A stretch of 64,000 nucleotides of DNA from an uncultured Victivallis sp. (GTDB lineage: Bacteria; Verrucomicrobiota; Lentisphaeria; Victivallales; Victivallaceae), in NCBI GenBank assembly GCA_944389815.1, contig CALXNS010000034.1:20833-84832 (forward strand), given 5' to 3'. The notes under the pieces were generated by a model. That model was not told the DNA's origin. It saw only the letters and a list, made by a program, of their open reading frames with translations, and searched no databases. Both the position numbers and the translations under genes were made by a program. This document shows positions 16,856-26,205 of the stretch, piece after piece (the stretch's first letter is position 1; the number at the start of each line of letters is the position of its first letter).

Positions 16856-19800
16856 TCAGCTCTTCTTCTCCTCCATCGCCGGCTGGCCGTCGGCACCGGG
16901 TTTGCTCCACGCCCGTTTCTGGGGCGGATTGTAGGGCCGCGCCTTGAGCCGGTAATGGCCGTGTCCGAGCAATTGATCGAGTTTTCGCAGCAACTCCTGC
17001 GTGACGGTGATCTTTCCCCTGTGCGCTTCAATGAAGGTGACCGAATCGTCCACCCCCACCAGGCAGATCACCAGCCGCGTCTCCCCGGGAACTTCATAAC
17101 ACGCTTTCGCCGCCGCTTCCAGATCGCCCTTCCTGAGCTTGTCGGCGTAGAAATGCAAATGCAGTTCCTCGGTGAAGAAACTCGGAGCGTCCAGCAACGA
17201 ATACACCTTGTCCACAATGACGCGCGGTTTCTCGTTTTCGTCGCGTTTGCTCACCGTCGCCTCCAGCAGCAGCGGAGTTCCCGGCGACATATCGATTCCC
17301 GCCGCGGTGAGCGCTCCGAGCGCCCGTTCGTAAATCATGCATTCCGCCGAGGAATCCAGATCCTCCAGCAGCAGGATGCCGAACTGTTTGCCCGAATTCC
17401 GGCTGAACTTCTGCGTGAAGGAGTTCACCATTCCGGCCACCCGGATCTGCGTGTTGTCCTTGAGCGTCTCCAGCTGCCGCAGCGGCACCGAAGAATAGGT
17501 CCGCACCAGTTCGGCATACGGATCGAGCGGATGGCCGGTCACGTAGAACCCGAGCAGCTCCTTCTCGCTCTTTAAAATCTCCTGCAACTCGAATTCCGGA
17601 ATATCCGGAATCGGCACCGAACACCCGTCATTCCCGCCGTCGTCGAGCAGATCGAAGAGCGACCCCTGTCCGGCGGCCTTATCCCGGGCGCGCCCCGCCG
17701 CGAACGCCATCATTGGTTCCGCGGTCGCCAGCAGCTGCGAACGGCGAAGCCCGAGCCCGTCGAGCGCCCCCGCCCGGGTCAAATGTTCCAGCATGCGCGA
17801 ATTGAGGTCGCTGCCGCACCGTTCGCAGAAATCGAGGAACGTTTCGAATTTCCCCTCTTCGCGCCGGCTCTCGATGATCCGCCGCGCCGCGATTTCGCCG
17901 ACCCCCTTGATCGCCCCCAGGCCGAAGCGGATCCGTCCGGCGTCCACCGAAAAACTGATCCCGCTCGAATTGACGTCCGGCGGCAGCACTTCGATGCCCA
18001 TCTCCCGGCAGGCGTTGATCAAAAAAGCGATCTTTTCGGCGCTCTCAAGTTCGCTCGTGAGCACCGCGGCCATGAATTCGACCGGATAATTCGCTTTGAG
18101 GTACGCCGTCTGATAGGTGACGAAACCGTACGCCGCCGAGTGCGATTTGTTGAACCCGTACCCGGCGAACAACTTGATCTTCTCCCAGATCTGATCGGCA
18201 AGCTTTTCGTCGATGTTGTTGGTCTCCTTGCAGCCCTTGAAGAATTTCTCGCGCTGCTTGGCAAGCACATCGACTTTCTTCTTGCCGATCGCCCGCCGGA
18301 GAATGTCCGCGCCGCCAAGCGTGAAACCGGCCAGAACCTGCACCACCTGCATGATCTGCTCCTGATAGAGCATGATCCCGTACGTTTCCTTGAGGCACTC
18401 CTCCATCAGCGGATGGTCGTAGATGATTTTCTCTTCGCCTTTTTTACGCCGGATGAAGTCCGGAATGAACTGCATCGGCCCCGGACGGTAAATCGCCAGA
18501 AGCGCGATGATGTGTTCAAGCGTCTCCACGCCGAACGAACGGCAGAGATTCTGCATGCCGCCGGATTCCAGCTGGAAGACCGCGATCGTATCGCCGCGCC
18601 GGAGCATTTCGAAGGTTTTCGGATCGTCGAGCGGAATTTTCATCATATCCAGTTCGACGCCGTGGTTTTCCTTGATCATGTCGATCGCATTCTTGATGAT
18701 CGTGAGCGTCCGCAGCCCGAGGAAGTCCATCTTCAACAGCCCCTGCTCCTCGCACGGATGCGCCGGAAACGGCACGACCATGCTGTCGGACGCGCTCCGC
18801 GCCAGCGGCACGAGATTGTCCAGCCGCTGGTCGCCGATGATCACTCCCGCGGCATGGATGCCGGTCTGCCGGTTCAACCCCTCCAGCACCTTGGCGAACT
18901 TCCACACCTGGGCGATCTGCGGATCGTTTTCGAGCGCGTCGGCGAGCTCCTTGTTCTGTTCGACGGCCTTGTCGAGGGTCATTTTCGGATCCTCGGGGAT
19001 CATCTTCGAGAGCCGGTTGCCGAATTCGAAATCGAACCCGAGCACCCGGGCGACGTCCTTGACCACCGCCTTGGCCTTCAACTGACCGTAGGTGCAGATC
19101 TGCGCGACGCTGTCGAATCCGTATTTGCCGCGGACGTAATCGATCACTTCGCCGCGCCGTTTTTCGCAGAAGTCGATGTCGAAGTCCGGCGGACTTACCC
19201 GTTCCGGATTCAGAAACCGTTCAAAAAAGAGCCCGAACCGCAATGGATCGATGTCCGTAATCAGCGTGAGATACGCCACGAGCGACCCCGCGCCCGAACC
19301 GCGCCCCGGCCCGACCGGAATACCCTGGCGCTTCGCGTGCCGGATGAAGTCGGAGACCACGAAGAAGTAACTGATGAATCCGGTCTTCTCGATGACGCCG
19401 AGCTCGTAATCCATGCGTTCGAGAATTTTCTGCTGCCGGGGGGTGAAGGAGCCGCAGGTGCGCGGATTGAATCCGTAACGGTACTCCATGTTGTCGAGGC
19501 ACACCTCGCGCAGATCGTTCCGGTCGGCGAGCCGGCCGTCCGGCATGAAGAACTTCGGGTAATGGTTCACTTCGGGCACGTATTTGAATTTCATGCTGCA
19601 ACGGTCGGCAATCAACCGCGTATTGGTGATCGCCTCCGGGAGTTCCCGGAAAATTTCGCGCATCTCCGCTTCGCTCTTGAAGTAATAATCCGGCCCCGAG
19701 AATTTGAAATGCTTCTCCGCCAGACGCGCCCCGGTCTGAATACAGAGCATGATCTCATGCGCTTCGGCGTCTTCCTTGCGCATGTAATGCACGTCGTTGG

Positions 19801-20425
19801 TGGCGATCATCCGCAGGTTGTTCCGCCGCGCGAGATCGACCAGGAATTTATTGCAGCGGCGCTCCTCCTCCATGCCGTGATCCATCAGTTCGATGAACAA
19901 ATTGTCACTGCCGAAAATTTCCAGATAATCGTGAAGCGCCTGTTCGGCGCGCCGTTCGTCGCCCTGGAGGAAATATTGGGAAATCTCGCTGCCGATGCAG
20001 GCCGTCGAACAGATCAATCCATCGTGGTATTCGCGCAGCAGCGCTTTGTCGATCCGCGGCTTGTAATGGAATCCATCCTTGTTGGCGGCGGACATGAGTT
20101 TGCACAAACTTGCGTAACCGCGGTCGTTCTCGCAGAGCAAAATCAGATGGAACCCGCCGCGGTTGAATGGTTTGTTCGAATCGAAATCGCGCATGTCGCC
20201 GGGTGCGACATACGCCTCCACGCCGATGATCGGATTGATCCCCGCCCCGGAGAGCGTCTGGTGAAACTCCTCGACGCCGCCCATGTAACCGTGGTCGGTG
20301 ATGGCGATGGCGTTCATATCCATCTCCTCGGCGAGCTTGAGCAGTCCCTTGACGGTGCAGGCGCCGTCGAGCATGCTGTAATGAGTGTGCAAATGCAGAT
20401 GTACGAAATCGGAAGGCATCTTCAA
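16856..20425 (-). CDS. dnaE: DNA polymerase III subunit alpha
   Basis: A 1189-residue DnaE-type replicative polymerase. The N-terminal PHP domain starts at once (FVHLHLHTHYSMLDGACTVK) and includes ITDHGYMGG. The palm carries the catalytic carboxylates in PDFDIDFCEKRRGEVIDYVR; GPGRGSGAGSLVAYLT and GADILRRAIGKKK (fingers) are typical. A helix-hairpin-helix and an OB-type domain (QIRVAGMVNSFTQKFSRNSG) follow. There is no proofreading exonuclease insertion, so this is DnaE rather than PolC. Length is normal. A consensus-like promoter is directly upstream and a terminator follows, so it is transcribed alone. Confidence 0.97.
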   Translation of the reverse strand: MKMPSDFVHLHLHTHYSMLDGACTVKGLLKLAEEMDMNAIAITDHGYMGGVEEFHQTLSGAGINPIIGVEAYVAPGDMRDFDSNKPFNRGGFHLILLCENDRGYASLCKLMSAANKDGFHYKPRIDKALLREYHDGLICSTACIGSEISQYFLQGDERRAEQALHDYLEIFGSDNLFIELMDHGMEEERRCNKFLVDLARRNNLRMIATNDVHYMRKEDAEAHEIMLCIQTGARLAEKHFKFSGPDYYFKSEAEMREIFRELPEAITNTRLIADRCSMKFKYVPEVNHYPKFFMPDGRLADRNDLREVCLDNMEYRYGFNPRTCGSFTPRQQKILERMDYELGVIEKTGFISYFFVVSDFIRHAKRQGIPVGPGRGSGAGSLVAYLTLITDIDPLRFGLFFERFLNPERVSPPDFDIDFCEKRRGEVIDYVRGKYGFDSVAQICTYGQLKAKAVVKDVARVLGFDFEFGNRLSKMIPEDPKMTLDKAVEQNKELADALENDPQIAQVWKFAKVLEGLNRQTGIHAAGVIIGDQRLDNLVPLARSASDSMVVPFPAHPCEEQGLLKMDFLGLRTLTIIKNAIDMIKENHGVELDMMKIPLDDPKTFEMLRRGDTIAVFQLESGGMQNLCRSFGVETLEHIIALLAIYRPGPMQFIPDFIRRKKGEEKIIYDHPLMEECLKETYGIMLYQEQIMQVVQVLAGFTLGGADILRRAIGKKKVDVLAKQREKFFKGCKETNNIDEKLADQIWEKIKLFAGYGFNKSHSAAYGFVTYQTAYLKANYPVEFMAAVLTSELESAEKIAFLINACREMGIEVLPPDVNSSGISFSVDAGRIRFGLGAIKGVGEIAARRIIESRREEGKFETFLDFCERCGSDLNSRMLEHLTRAGALDGLGLRRSQLLATAEPMMAFAAGRARDKAAGQGSLFDLLDDGGNDGCSVPIPDIPEFELQEILKSEKELLGFYVTGHPLDPYAELVRTYSSVPLRQLETLKDNTQIRVAGMVNSFTQKFSRNSGKQFGILLLEDLDSSAECMIYERALGALTAAGIDMSPGTPLLLEATVSKRDENEKPRVIVDKVYSLLDAPSFFTEELHLHFYADKLRKGDLEAAAKACYEVPGETRLVICLVGVDDSVTFIEAHRGKITVTQELLRKLDQLLGHGHYRLKARPYNPPQKRAWSKPGADGQPAMEEKKS

Positions 20426-20463
20426 AAAATTCCCGTTGCAATGGTCAAGATAATTATGCTTGT

Positions 20464-20492
20464 AGTATACTTCCGGAATCGATTTTTCTCAA
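20464..20492 (-). promoter_or_regulatory. Candidate dnaE promoter
   Basis: Minus strand TTGAGA (20492-20487), 17-base spacer, TATACT (20469-20464), about 40 bases before the dnaE start. The remaining 20493-20777 stretch holds no gene that I can support. Confidence 0.6.
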
Positions 20493-20724
20493 CCCGGGAA
20501 ATGATTTTTTTCGCAAAAATCATTGTCTTCCGACTGTTGTGGTCAAACTCCCCGGCAGCCTCCGGCGCCACCGGAGTCGACGACATTCGTGCAGACGTGT
20601 TTTTCTTGAATTGCGTCAACGGTGGAAATTAATTTTTCATCCTCAGCAAAAATAGTTCGCCGCCTCCTTTCCCCCCACTGACTCTGCGGGCAAAGATGGA
20701 GGAAATGGGCCAGATCCATGGCCT

Positions 20725-20754
20725 GCGGGAACCGGATGTGAGACCGGTTCCCGC
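20725..20754 (-). other. Perfect 11-bp stem-loop downstream of the GH106-like gene
   Basis: GCGGGAACCGG (20725-20735) and CCGGTTCCCGC (20744-20754) pair perfectly over an 8-base loop. It lies 24 bases after the stop of the 20778-23912 gene but has no T run, so it may be a Rho-dependent end or a 3'-stabilising structure. Confidence 0.5.
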
Positions 20755-20777
20755 AAGCCTGCCTGCCGCCGCTGAAC

Positions 20778-23700
20778 TCAGCAATCGAGCAGTCGCGGCG
20801 CAATGAACAACCCGAACGGTTGAAGTCGGTATTCGTAACTGAACATATCCCCGTTCGTCCGCCACGCCTGCGGCCCCATCCACGAATAACGGAAACTCAG
20901 ATGCACCGCGCCGAAACAGTTGATCCGGCTGCCGTAAAGCGTGAGATCGATCGCATGTCTTCCCGCGGCAACCTCACCGAGGGCGCATTCAAACGGCGCA
21001 AACGCGAGATCCCCCATTTCTTTCCCATCCAGCCGCACCGACATCAATGTGCCGCGAAACGCCGAAAACAACACCTCGCGGGCGGCGTTCGGTCCGGTCA
21101 AACCCTCCGGCACGTTCGAAGCGCGGCTCGGCAGATGCAGCATGAGCTGCCGCGTTTCCGGCGCATCATATTCGAAGTGATAGGTGATGTTTCCACCAAA
21201 GAACGGCAGCCCCTGCTGCGTCGCGTCTCCGAGCGTCAGTTCCCGCACCGGTTCCACGATCACCGCGCGGTCGCCGCGGAGCCGCACGCCGAAATCGCCC
21301 AGAAGGTATGCCCATTCAACATTCGTCCGCTCCGAATACGGTCTCCGGAGAATCAGTTCATGTTTCCCCGCCGGAAAATCCGGCAATGCAACGCATTTCA
21401 ACGCCCGGTCGGTCCACCACGACTCCACGTTCATCGGAACTTCCACGCCATCCCAGAAAACGACCGTCGTCTCCGGCTGTTCCAGCGCCAGGCGCGCTCC
21501 CGAAACCGGAACACGGCTGTCGATGACGAACCGCATTTCCAGCGTATCGAGAATTTTGTCCGACGCCTTCATCACCCAGGGCTGGACAATCTGTCCGGTA
21601 ACCGGCGGCAATCCCATTTCGGCACGGGCGAGATTGTTGAGGCGCAGCACTTCTTCGCGGGGGCGCCACGTGCCGTCCCCGGAGAGTTTCCACTCCGCCT
21701 GGTCGAGCAGCAGCACATTCGGCTCGTCAAGCGAAACCGGCACCGTTCCTTCCGGCATCCGCAGAAAACCGCGCGTCGCCTTTTCGACCTCGTCCTCCCG
21801 GAACGGTACCTGACGCAGAGTCACTCCCTCGCAGACCTGCGCCGGTTCCAGTTTCAGCAACAGGTGGCCATGTGCGCAGAAATCCTGTTTTTCGAGCAGC
21901 GTCCAGTCGTTTTCGATCCGTCCGGCCAACGGGGTTGAAGTACCGTCGGCGGTATTGAGCAGCGAAATCTGCCACGAACCGCGAATCCGCACCGTCCCGC
22001 GGAACGATACGCCCATGCGGGCTGTGTTGACGAGGAACAAATACCCCTTGTCATTTTCGCGGCGCAACTGATAAATCAATGTGGAAGACGGAGTTCCGTC
22101 CTCACAGATCACCGCGACGTCGCGTTCGGGCGCGAGCGCTTCAAGAAGATCGATCCGGTTGAAGGGAACCTTTTCGCATTTTTCGGCCAGTTTGGCGGCG
22201 CGGTCGGATTCGATCGCATCGGCGAGCGTCGCAACCGGGCCGGAAAAAATCACCCGGCCGCCCGCAGCGACAAATTGTTCGAGCCGTTCCAGCGTCGAAT
22301 TCCGCAATGTCACCGTCGGCGGGACGATGACCACGTCGTAAGCCATCTCTCCGACGATGAGACATTTGCCGATCTGAAGCGGCGACTGCTTCGGCAGCAG
22401 CGCTTCGGAGATGAAGTCGAAATCGATCAGTCCGAAAAGCAGCCACTGAATCAGGTTTTGAAAATCCTCTTCCGACTGCTGCCGCCGCCCCGCGGTCTGT
22501 TCAATCGGTCCGCAGTGCAGCCAGAAAGATTCGATCGGATGGATCACTCCGACCCGCACCCGGGCACGACCGCGCGACATGGCGCAGTTCACCCGGGCGA
22601 AATGGTCGGCGATCAGATGATATTTCTCGAACCACGGCGACTGATAGCTGATCGACGCAGGATAATCCCGTTTCGCCTCGCCCGCCATCGACAGCCACGC
22701 CAGATGCGGAACGCGCACCGTAACTCCGAGCGCCGCCTGCCAGTCGCCGTGTCCCTTGTGCCCCATGAAACTGAAATCCCAGTCAGTCACGCCGTCGAGT
22801 TCACAGAGAACGCCGCCGCGTCCGGCCTGACGTGAAACGCTCGCAACCTGTTTGGCCGTACTGTATTCGAACCAGTCGCAGAGCATGTCGATTCCCGGCA
22901 GCTGAAACGATCGGTAACAGCGCATCGCTTCTCCGATGCAGAAGGTTTGACTGGTCAGCGCCCCTTCCGCATTGAGGTGCCCCGAGAAACGGATGCCGTG
23001 CGCTTCGCACCATTGCCCGATCTCATCGCAGAACGCTCCGGCAAACCGTTCGGCAAGATGGTCATGATAACGATAACGCGCCGTAGAATACCGGTCGCCG
23101 GGCAGCTGCCAGACGATTTCCGGAATCGTCGGGAGAAATTCCGTACCGTAGCAGCGACGGTAACTCTCGTCGAAGGTGTCCGTCCACGGCAGAATGACGT
23201 CTTCCCCGCTGCGGGCGGAACGCAGCCAGGTTTTGGCGGGGAACTGCGGTTCATCGGTGAAAATCGCCGGAATCACCTTGCCGAATTCGTCGCCGACGCT
23301 CCGGAAATACGCTTCGTAGGTCACGTCGATGAATTTTTGGACCGCTTCCGGATTGAGCGTATCCAGATAAGTTTCGCCGTTGAACCAGCTGCTTTCTTCT
23401 TGAAGTTCGCGATAAAGGAAGAAGCGAGTCTCCCCGTCTTTCAATGTTTCGTCGGCGGCGAGAATCCGGCTGGATTCCAGACAATCTGCGGCATCTAATT
23501 TCACCGCGAAGACCGCATGCGGCGTTTCGCCGGACCGTTCAGTCGGAGTCAATCTCAGAAAGCGAGCGCGATATCGCGGATCCTTCGTGACGATGCCGCC
23601 CGCGGCGCCGCTCGGCCAGCGGTCTTCATCGTAAAGCCAGGCGAGCATCTTCCGCTCCCGGGCGCCTTCGACGCACTCGCGGACGCGGGCCATGAACTCC

Positions 23701-23912
23701 TCGCTCAGATAAGGGGTCTCCAAGCCGGTTCTGGCATGCATATGAAAGCCGCCCATCCCCATTTTCCTGAAAATATCGATCTGCCGGAGCAGTTCAGCCG
23801 GCTCCAGCGCGCTGTTCCACGCCCAGAACGGCGTCTCCCGGTACAACGCCCCCGGCGCAGCGAAAAGAGCGTCAAAATCCCGTCTGGCATCATCGGCGTA
23901 TAACGATTCCAT
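20778..23912 (-). CDS. GH106-like glycoside hydrolase (large, cytoplasmic)
   Basis: A 1044-residue protein. The N-terminal barrel region PFWAWNSALEPAELLRQIDI, then KMGMGGFHMHARTGLETPYL and WLYDEDRWPSGAAGG, has the pattern of the large GH106/GH2-related family often annotated only as glycosyl hydrolase; GH106 enzymes are alpha-L-rhamnosidases. Later segments include a flavodoxin-like beta-galactosidase trimerisation-type region (YDVVIVPPTVTLRNSTLERL) and C-terminal galactose-binding-like sandwiches. No signal peptide. I chose the ATG at 23912 because GGGAGG lies 7-8 bases upstream; a longer start at 23951 has none. It is divergent from an AraC regulator across a 12-bp inverted repeat and so is probably under its control. 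Confidence 0.7.
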   Translation of the reverse strand: MESLYADDARRDFDALFAAPGALYRETPFWAWNSALEPAELLRQIDIFRKMGMGGFHMHARTGLETPYLSEEFMARVRECVEGARERKMLAWLYDEDRWPSGAAGGIVTKDPRYRARFLRLTPTERSGETPHAVFAVKLDAADCLESSRILAADETLKDGETRFFLYRELQEESSWFNGETYLDTLNPEAVQKFIDVTYEAYFRSVGDEFGKVIPAIFTDEPQFPAKTWLRSARSGEDVILPWTDTFDESYRRCYGTEFLPTIPEIVWQLPGDRYSTARYRYHDHLAERFAGAFCDEIGQWCEAHGIRFSGHLNAEGALTSQTFCIGEAMRCYRSFQLPGIDMLCDWFEYSTAKQVASVSRQAGRGGVLCELDGVTDWDFSFMGHKGHGDWQAALGVTVRVPHLAWLSMAGEAKRDYPASISYQSPWFEKYHLIADHFARVNCAMSRGRARVRVGVIHPIESFWLHCGPIEQTAGRRQQSEEDFQNLIQWLLFGLIDFDFISEALLPKQSPLQIGKCLIVGEMAYDVVIVPPTVTLRNSTLERLEQFVAAGGRVIFSGPVATLADAIESDRAAKLAEKCEKVPFNRIDLLEALAPERDVAVICEDGTPSSTLIYQLRRENDKGYLFLVNTARMGVSFRGTVRIRGSWQISLLNTADGTSTPLAGRIENDWTLLEKQDFCAHGHLLLKLEPAQVCEGVTLRQVPFREDEVEKATRGFLRMPEGTVPVSLDEPNVLLLDQAEWKLSGDGTWRPREEVLRLNNLARAEMGLPPVTGQIVQPWVMKASDKILDTLEMRFVIDSRVPVSGARLALEQPETTVVFWDGVEVPMNVESWWTDRALKCVALPDFPAGKHELILRRPYSERTNVEWAYLLGDFGVRLRGDRAVIVEPVRELTLGDATQQGLPFFGGNITYHFEYDAPETRQLMLHLPSRASNVPEGLTGPNAAREVLFSAFRGTLMSVRLDGKEMGDLAFAPFECALGEVAAGRHAIDLTLYGSRINCFGAVHLSFRYSWMGPQAWRTNGDMFSYEYRLQPFGLFIAPRLLDC

Positions 23913-24027
23913 CTTCGTACCTCCCTCATGACACATGAAGTGATCGTTCATTTCAGAGATCCCGGACTATGGATCCCCGTCAGCTTTCATTACAATACTT
24001 CGGCCCCCGATTGCGAACCTTGATTTT

Positions 24028-24066
24028 TTCAACAAAAATAAGCATTTTTCGGGCATTTTTGTTGAA
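24028..24066. promoter_or_regulatory. 12-bp inverted repeat in a divergent promoter region (candidate AraC-type operator)
   Basis: TTCAACAAAAAT (24028-24039) and ATTTTTGTTGAA (24055-24066) are perfect inverted copies separated by 15 bases, midway between the GH106-like gene and the AraC gene. The left side is preceded by CCTTGATTTTT, a string also found upstream of the 7208 operon. Confidence 0.5.
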
Positions 24067-24137
24067 GAGGTGGTTGCAAGTGCGCGATCCGTGCGATATT
24101 TTCCATAACAGTGAGCACAGCAGGGAGAACATGCGCA

Positions 24138-25004
24138 ATGATACATCACCCGGAACCGAGTCCGGAATGGAATGCTCAAAACGGAGTCGATTTCGACTTC
24201 AAGGTGCTTTATTACATTCACGACCGGGAATACAATTTCCGAAGCCGCCACTCCCACAAGTTCTGCGAACTTGTCGTCGTGCGCGAGGGAAGCGCCGAAC
24301 ACACCCTCGACGGCATGCACAGCCGAATTCACGCCGGAAGCGTCTTTTTCATGCGCCCGGGAGAACAGCATTATTACAGTCGCGCCAACAAGCTTGGAAT
24401 TTACAACATCCTATTCTCCAGCGGCTTCATGGACAAAATCCGCCGCGACCTTCCCGCGGAGTCGATCGTCGGACATTTTTTTTCCTCTTTTCACTACACG
24501 CCGCGCGCACTTTCCGGCGAACCTTTCCGTCGGCTGCTCGCACTGCTTGTCGAAGTCCTCGATGAACCGCGCTCCGATCGTCCCGGCGCCCGGATTCAAA
24601 TTTTCGCCGACGCCCTCAAAATTCTTCTGCTGGTCAGCCGTTCCGCCCGCCTGCCCGACGCCGGGCGCGCCAGCGATACGGAATACCGGATCAGTCAGCT
24701 GCTCGAAAAAATCGGCGCCACCCCCGCCGAAGCGTGGCCCCTCGAACGAATGTCCCGATTCTGCGGGCTTTCGGAATCCGGATTCCGACGGAATTTCCTC
24801 CGCGTGACCGGTTCTTCGCCGATCCGCCATCTGCTGACACTGCGGCTGGAGAAAGCGGCGCAGCTCCTGCAGGAACAATCTCTTTCCATCGCCGAAATCG
24901 CCGAAACGTGCGGCTTCAGCGACAGCAATTATTTCGCCCGCTGCTTTCATCGCGAATTCAATTGTTCGCCGCGCGCCTACCGCCGCCGGGAACGCCGTAC
25001 CTGA
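24138..25004 (+). CDS. AraC family transcriptional regulator
   Basis: A 288-residue regulator with an N-terminal cupin (SRHSHKFCELVVVREGSAEH, then FFMRPGEQHYY) and the double helix-turn-helix at the C-terminus: first unit PLERMSRFCGLSESGFRRNF, second SIAEIAETCGFSDSNYFARC followed by FHREFNCSPRAYRRR. The ATG at 24138 has GGGAG 10 bases upstream; a GTG at 24111 is in frame but less likely. It stands between the divergent GH106-like gene and the BNR protein gene and probably activates one or both when a sugar is bound. Confidence 0.88.
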   Translation: MIHHPEPSPEWNAQNGVDFDFKVLYYIHDREYNFRSRHSHKFCELVVVREGSAEHTLDGMHSRIHAGSVFFMRPGEQHYYSRANKLGIYNILFSSGFMDKIRRDLPAESIVGHFFSSFHYTPRALSGEPFRRLLALLVEVLDEPRSDRPGARIQIFADALKILLLVSRSARLPDAGRASDTEYRISQLLEKIGATPAEAWPLERMSRFCGLSESGFRRNFLRVTGSSPIRHLLTLRLEKAAQLLQEQSLSIAEIAETCGFSDSNYFARCFHREFNCSPRAYRRRERRT

Positions 25005-25062
25005 TGCGACACAACCGCAGTCACTGCGGAAGAAAATTTAAAAGAAAGATTAAGGTATCGCA

Positions 25063-26205
25063 ATGAAAATTTCCATCACTTCTCCGTTCCGCAACCGGGA
25101 CGGTTCGAACACCAGCTGGTTCCAGACCCGTCCCGCCTCACTCGGCAATGGCCGTCTCGTCATGACCATGCAGCCGATCACCGGCAGCGACCATTACGGC
25201 GCGGTCGTCGAAACCACCTCGGAGGATTCCGGTGAACACTGGAGCGCCCCGCAGCCGGTACCCGGGTTCGAATGCGAAGAACTCTCCGGCGGCGTCCTCA
25301 TGGGAATCTGCGATGTCGTTCCCGAATATCACGCCCCCACCGACACGGTGCTGGCGATCGGCCACAATGTCTATTACCGTGACGGCAGGCTGCTCGACAC
25401 CCTCGGCGACTGGAACGCCAATGCCGCCCGGCCGGATCTGCCGCGTTATCCGGTCTGGGGCGTCCGCGACAACCGGGGGCGCTGGATCAGACAGCGACGA
25501 AAACTCGAACTCGTCGATTCGGACAATATGTCGATCTATTCCTGCAACTGTTCTCAGCGGCTCTTCCGCGGCGAAACGGAACTCATCGTGCCGCTCACGT
25601 GGGGATTGTGGGGACGGATGGACCGGATGTTCTCTTCGCTTCGCGTGCATTACGACGGTCGTGAACTGACCGTGCTCGAACGCGGCAACACCCTCGAACT
25701 TCCGGTCGGCCGCGGCCTCATGGAGCCGTCGCTGACCGAATGGGACAACCGCATTCTCGTTACGCTGCGCACCGAAGACAATTCAGGGTATTTCGCCGAA
25801 TCCGTCGACGGCGTGCAGTGGGGGCCGCTGCGGAAATGGGAATTCGACGACGGCACGGTGCCGGTGATGTACAACACCCAGCAGCACTGGCTCCGTCACT
25901 GCGGCCGCCTCTATTTGATCTACAACCGGAAGATGGCGGACAATCAGCATCTGATGCGGTACCGCACGCCGCTCCTGATCGCCGAAGTCGCTCCGGAAAC
26001 GATGAAACTGCGCCGTTCCACCGAAACGATCATTTTCCCGATGCTGCCGGAAACGCAGCCGGACGGCTCCTTCCTGGCGGCATTGATGGGAAATTTCCAT
26101 CCGGTGCAACTCAGCGAAACCGAATCCCTCGTCGCGGTCGGCGAGAACCGTTACTACGATCACTACCGCGGCGACACGCTGATCGCCCGCATCAGCGGCT
26201 GTTGA
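25063..26205 (+). CDS. BNR/Asp-box (sialidase-like) protein
   Basis: A 380-residue protein with the sialidase beta-propeller pattern. The Asp-box is clear in SEDSGEHWSAPQ near residue 50, with weaker repeats at ESVDGVQWGPLRKW, and SWFQTRPASLGNGRLVMTM resembles the first blade with its arginine. There is no signal peptide. Many such proteins in glycan-degrading bacteria hydrolyse or bind sugars other than sialic acid. It follows the AraC gene by 58 bases in the same direction. Its last 14 bases overlap the end of the convergent GT9 gene. Confidence 0.7.
   Translation: MKISITSPFRNRDGSNTSWFQTRPASLGNGRLVMTMQPITGSDHYGAVVETTSEDSGEHWSAPQPVPGFECEELSGGVLMGICDVVPEYHAPTDTVLAIGHNVYYRDGRLLDTLGDWNANAARPDLPRYPVWGVRDNRGRWIRQRRKLELVDSDNMSIYSCNCSQRLFRGETELIVPLTWGLWGRMDRMFSSLRVHYDGRELTVLERGNTLELPVGRGLMEPSLTEWDNRILVTLRTEDNSGYFAESVDGVQWGPLRKWEFDDGTVPVMYNTQQHWLRHCGRLYLIYNRKMADNQHLMRYRTPLLIAEVAPETMKLRRSTETIIFPMLPETQPDGSFLAALMGNFHPVQLSETESLVAVGENRYYDHYRGDTLIARISGC

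Noticed and set aside
17783..20632. 949-codon plus-strand frame opposite dnaE
   Set aside because: Antisense to a certain dnaE gene; composition is that of a codon-complement shadow and it has no start signal.
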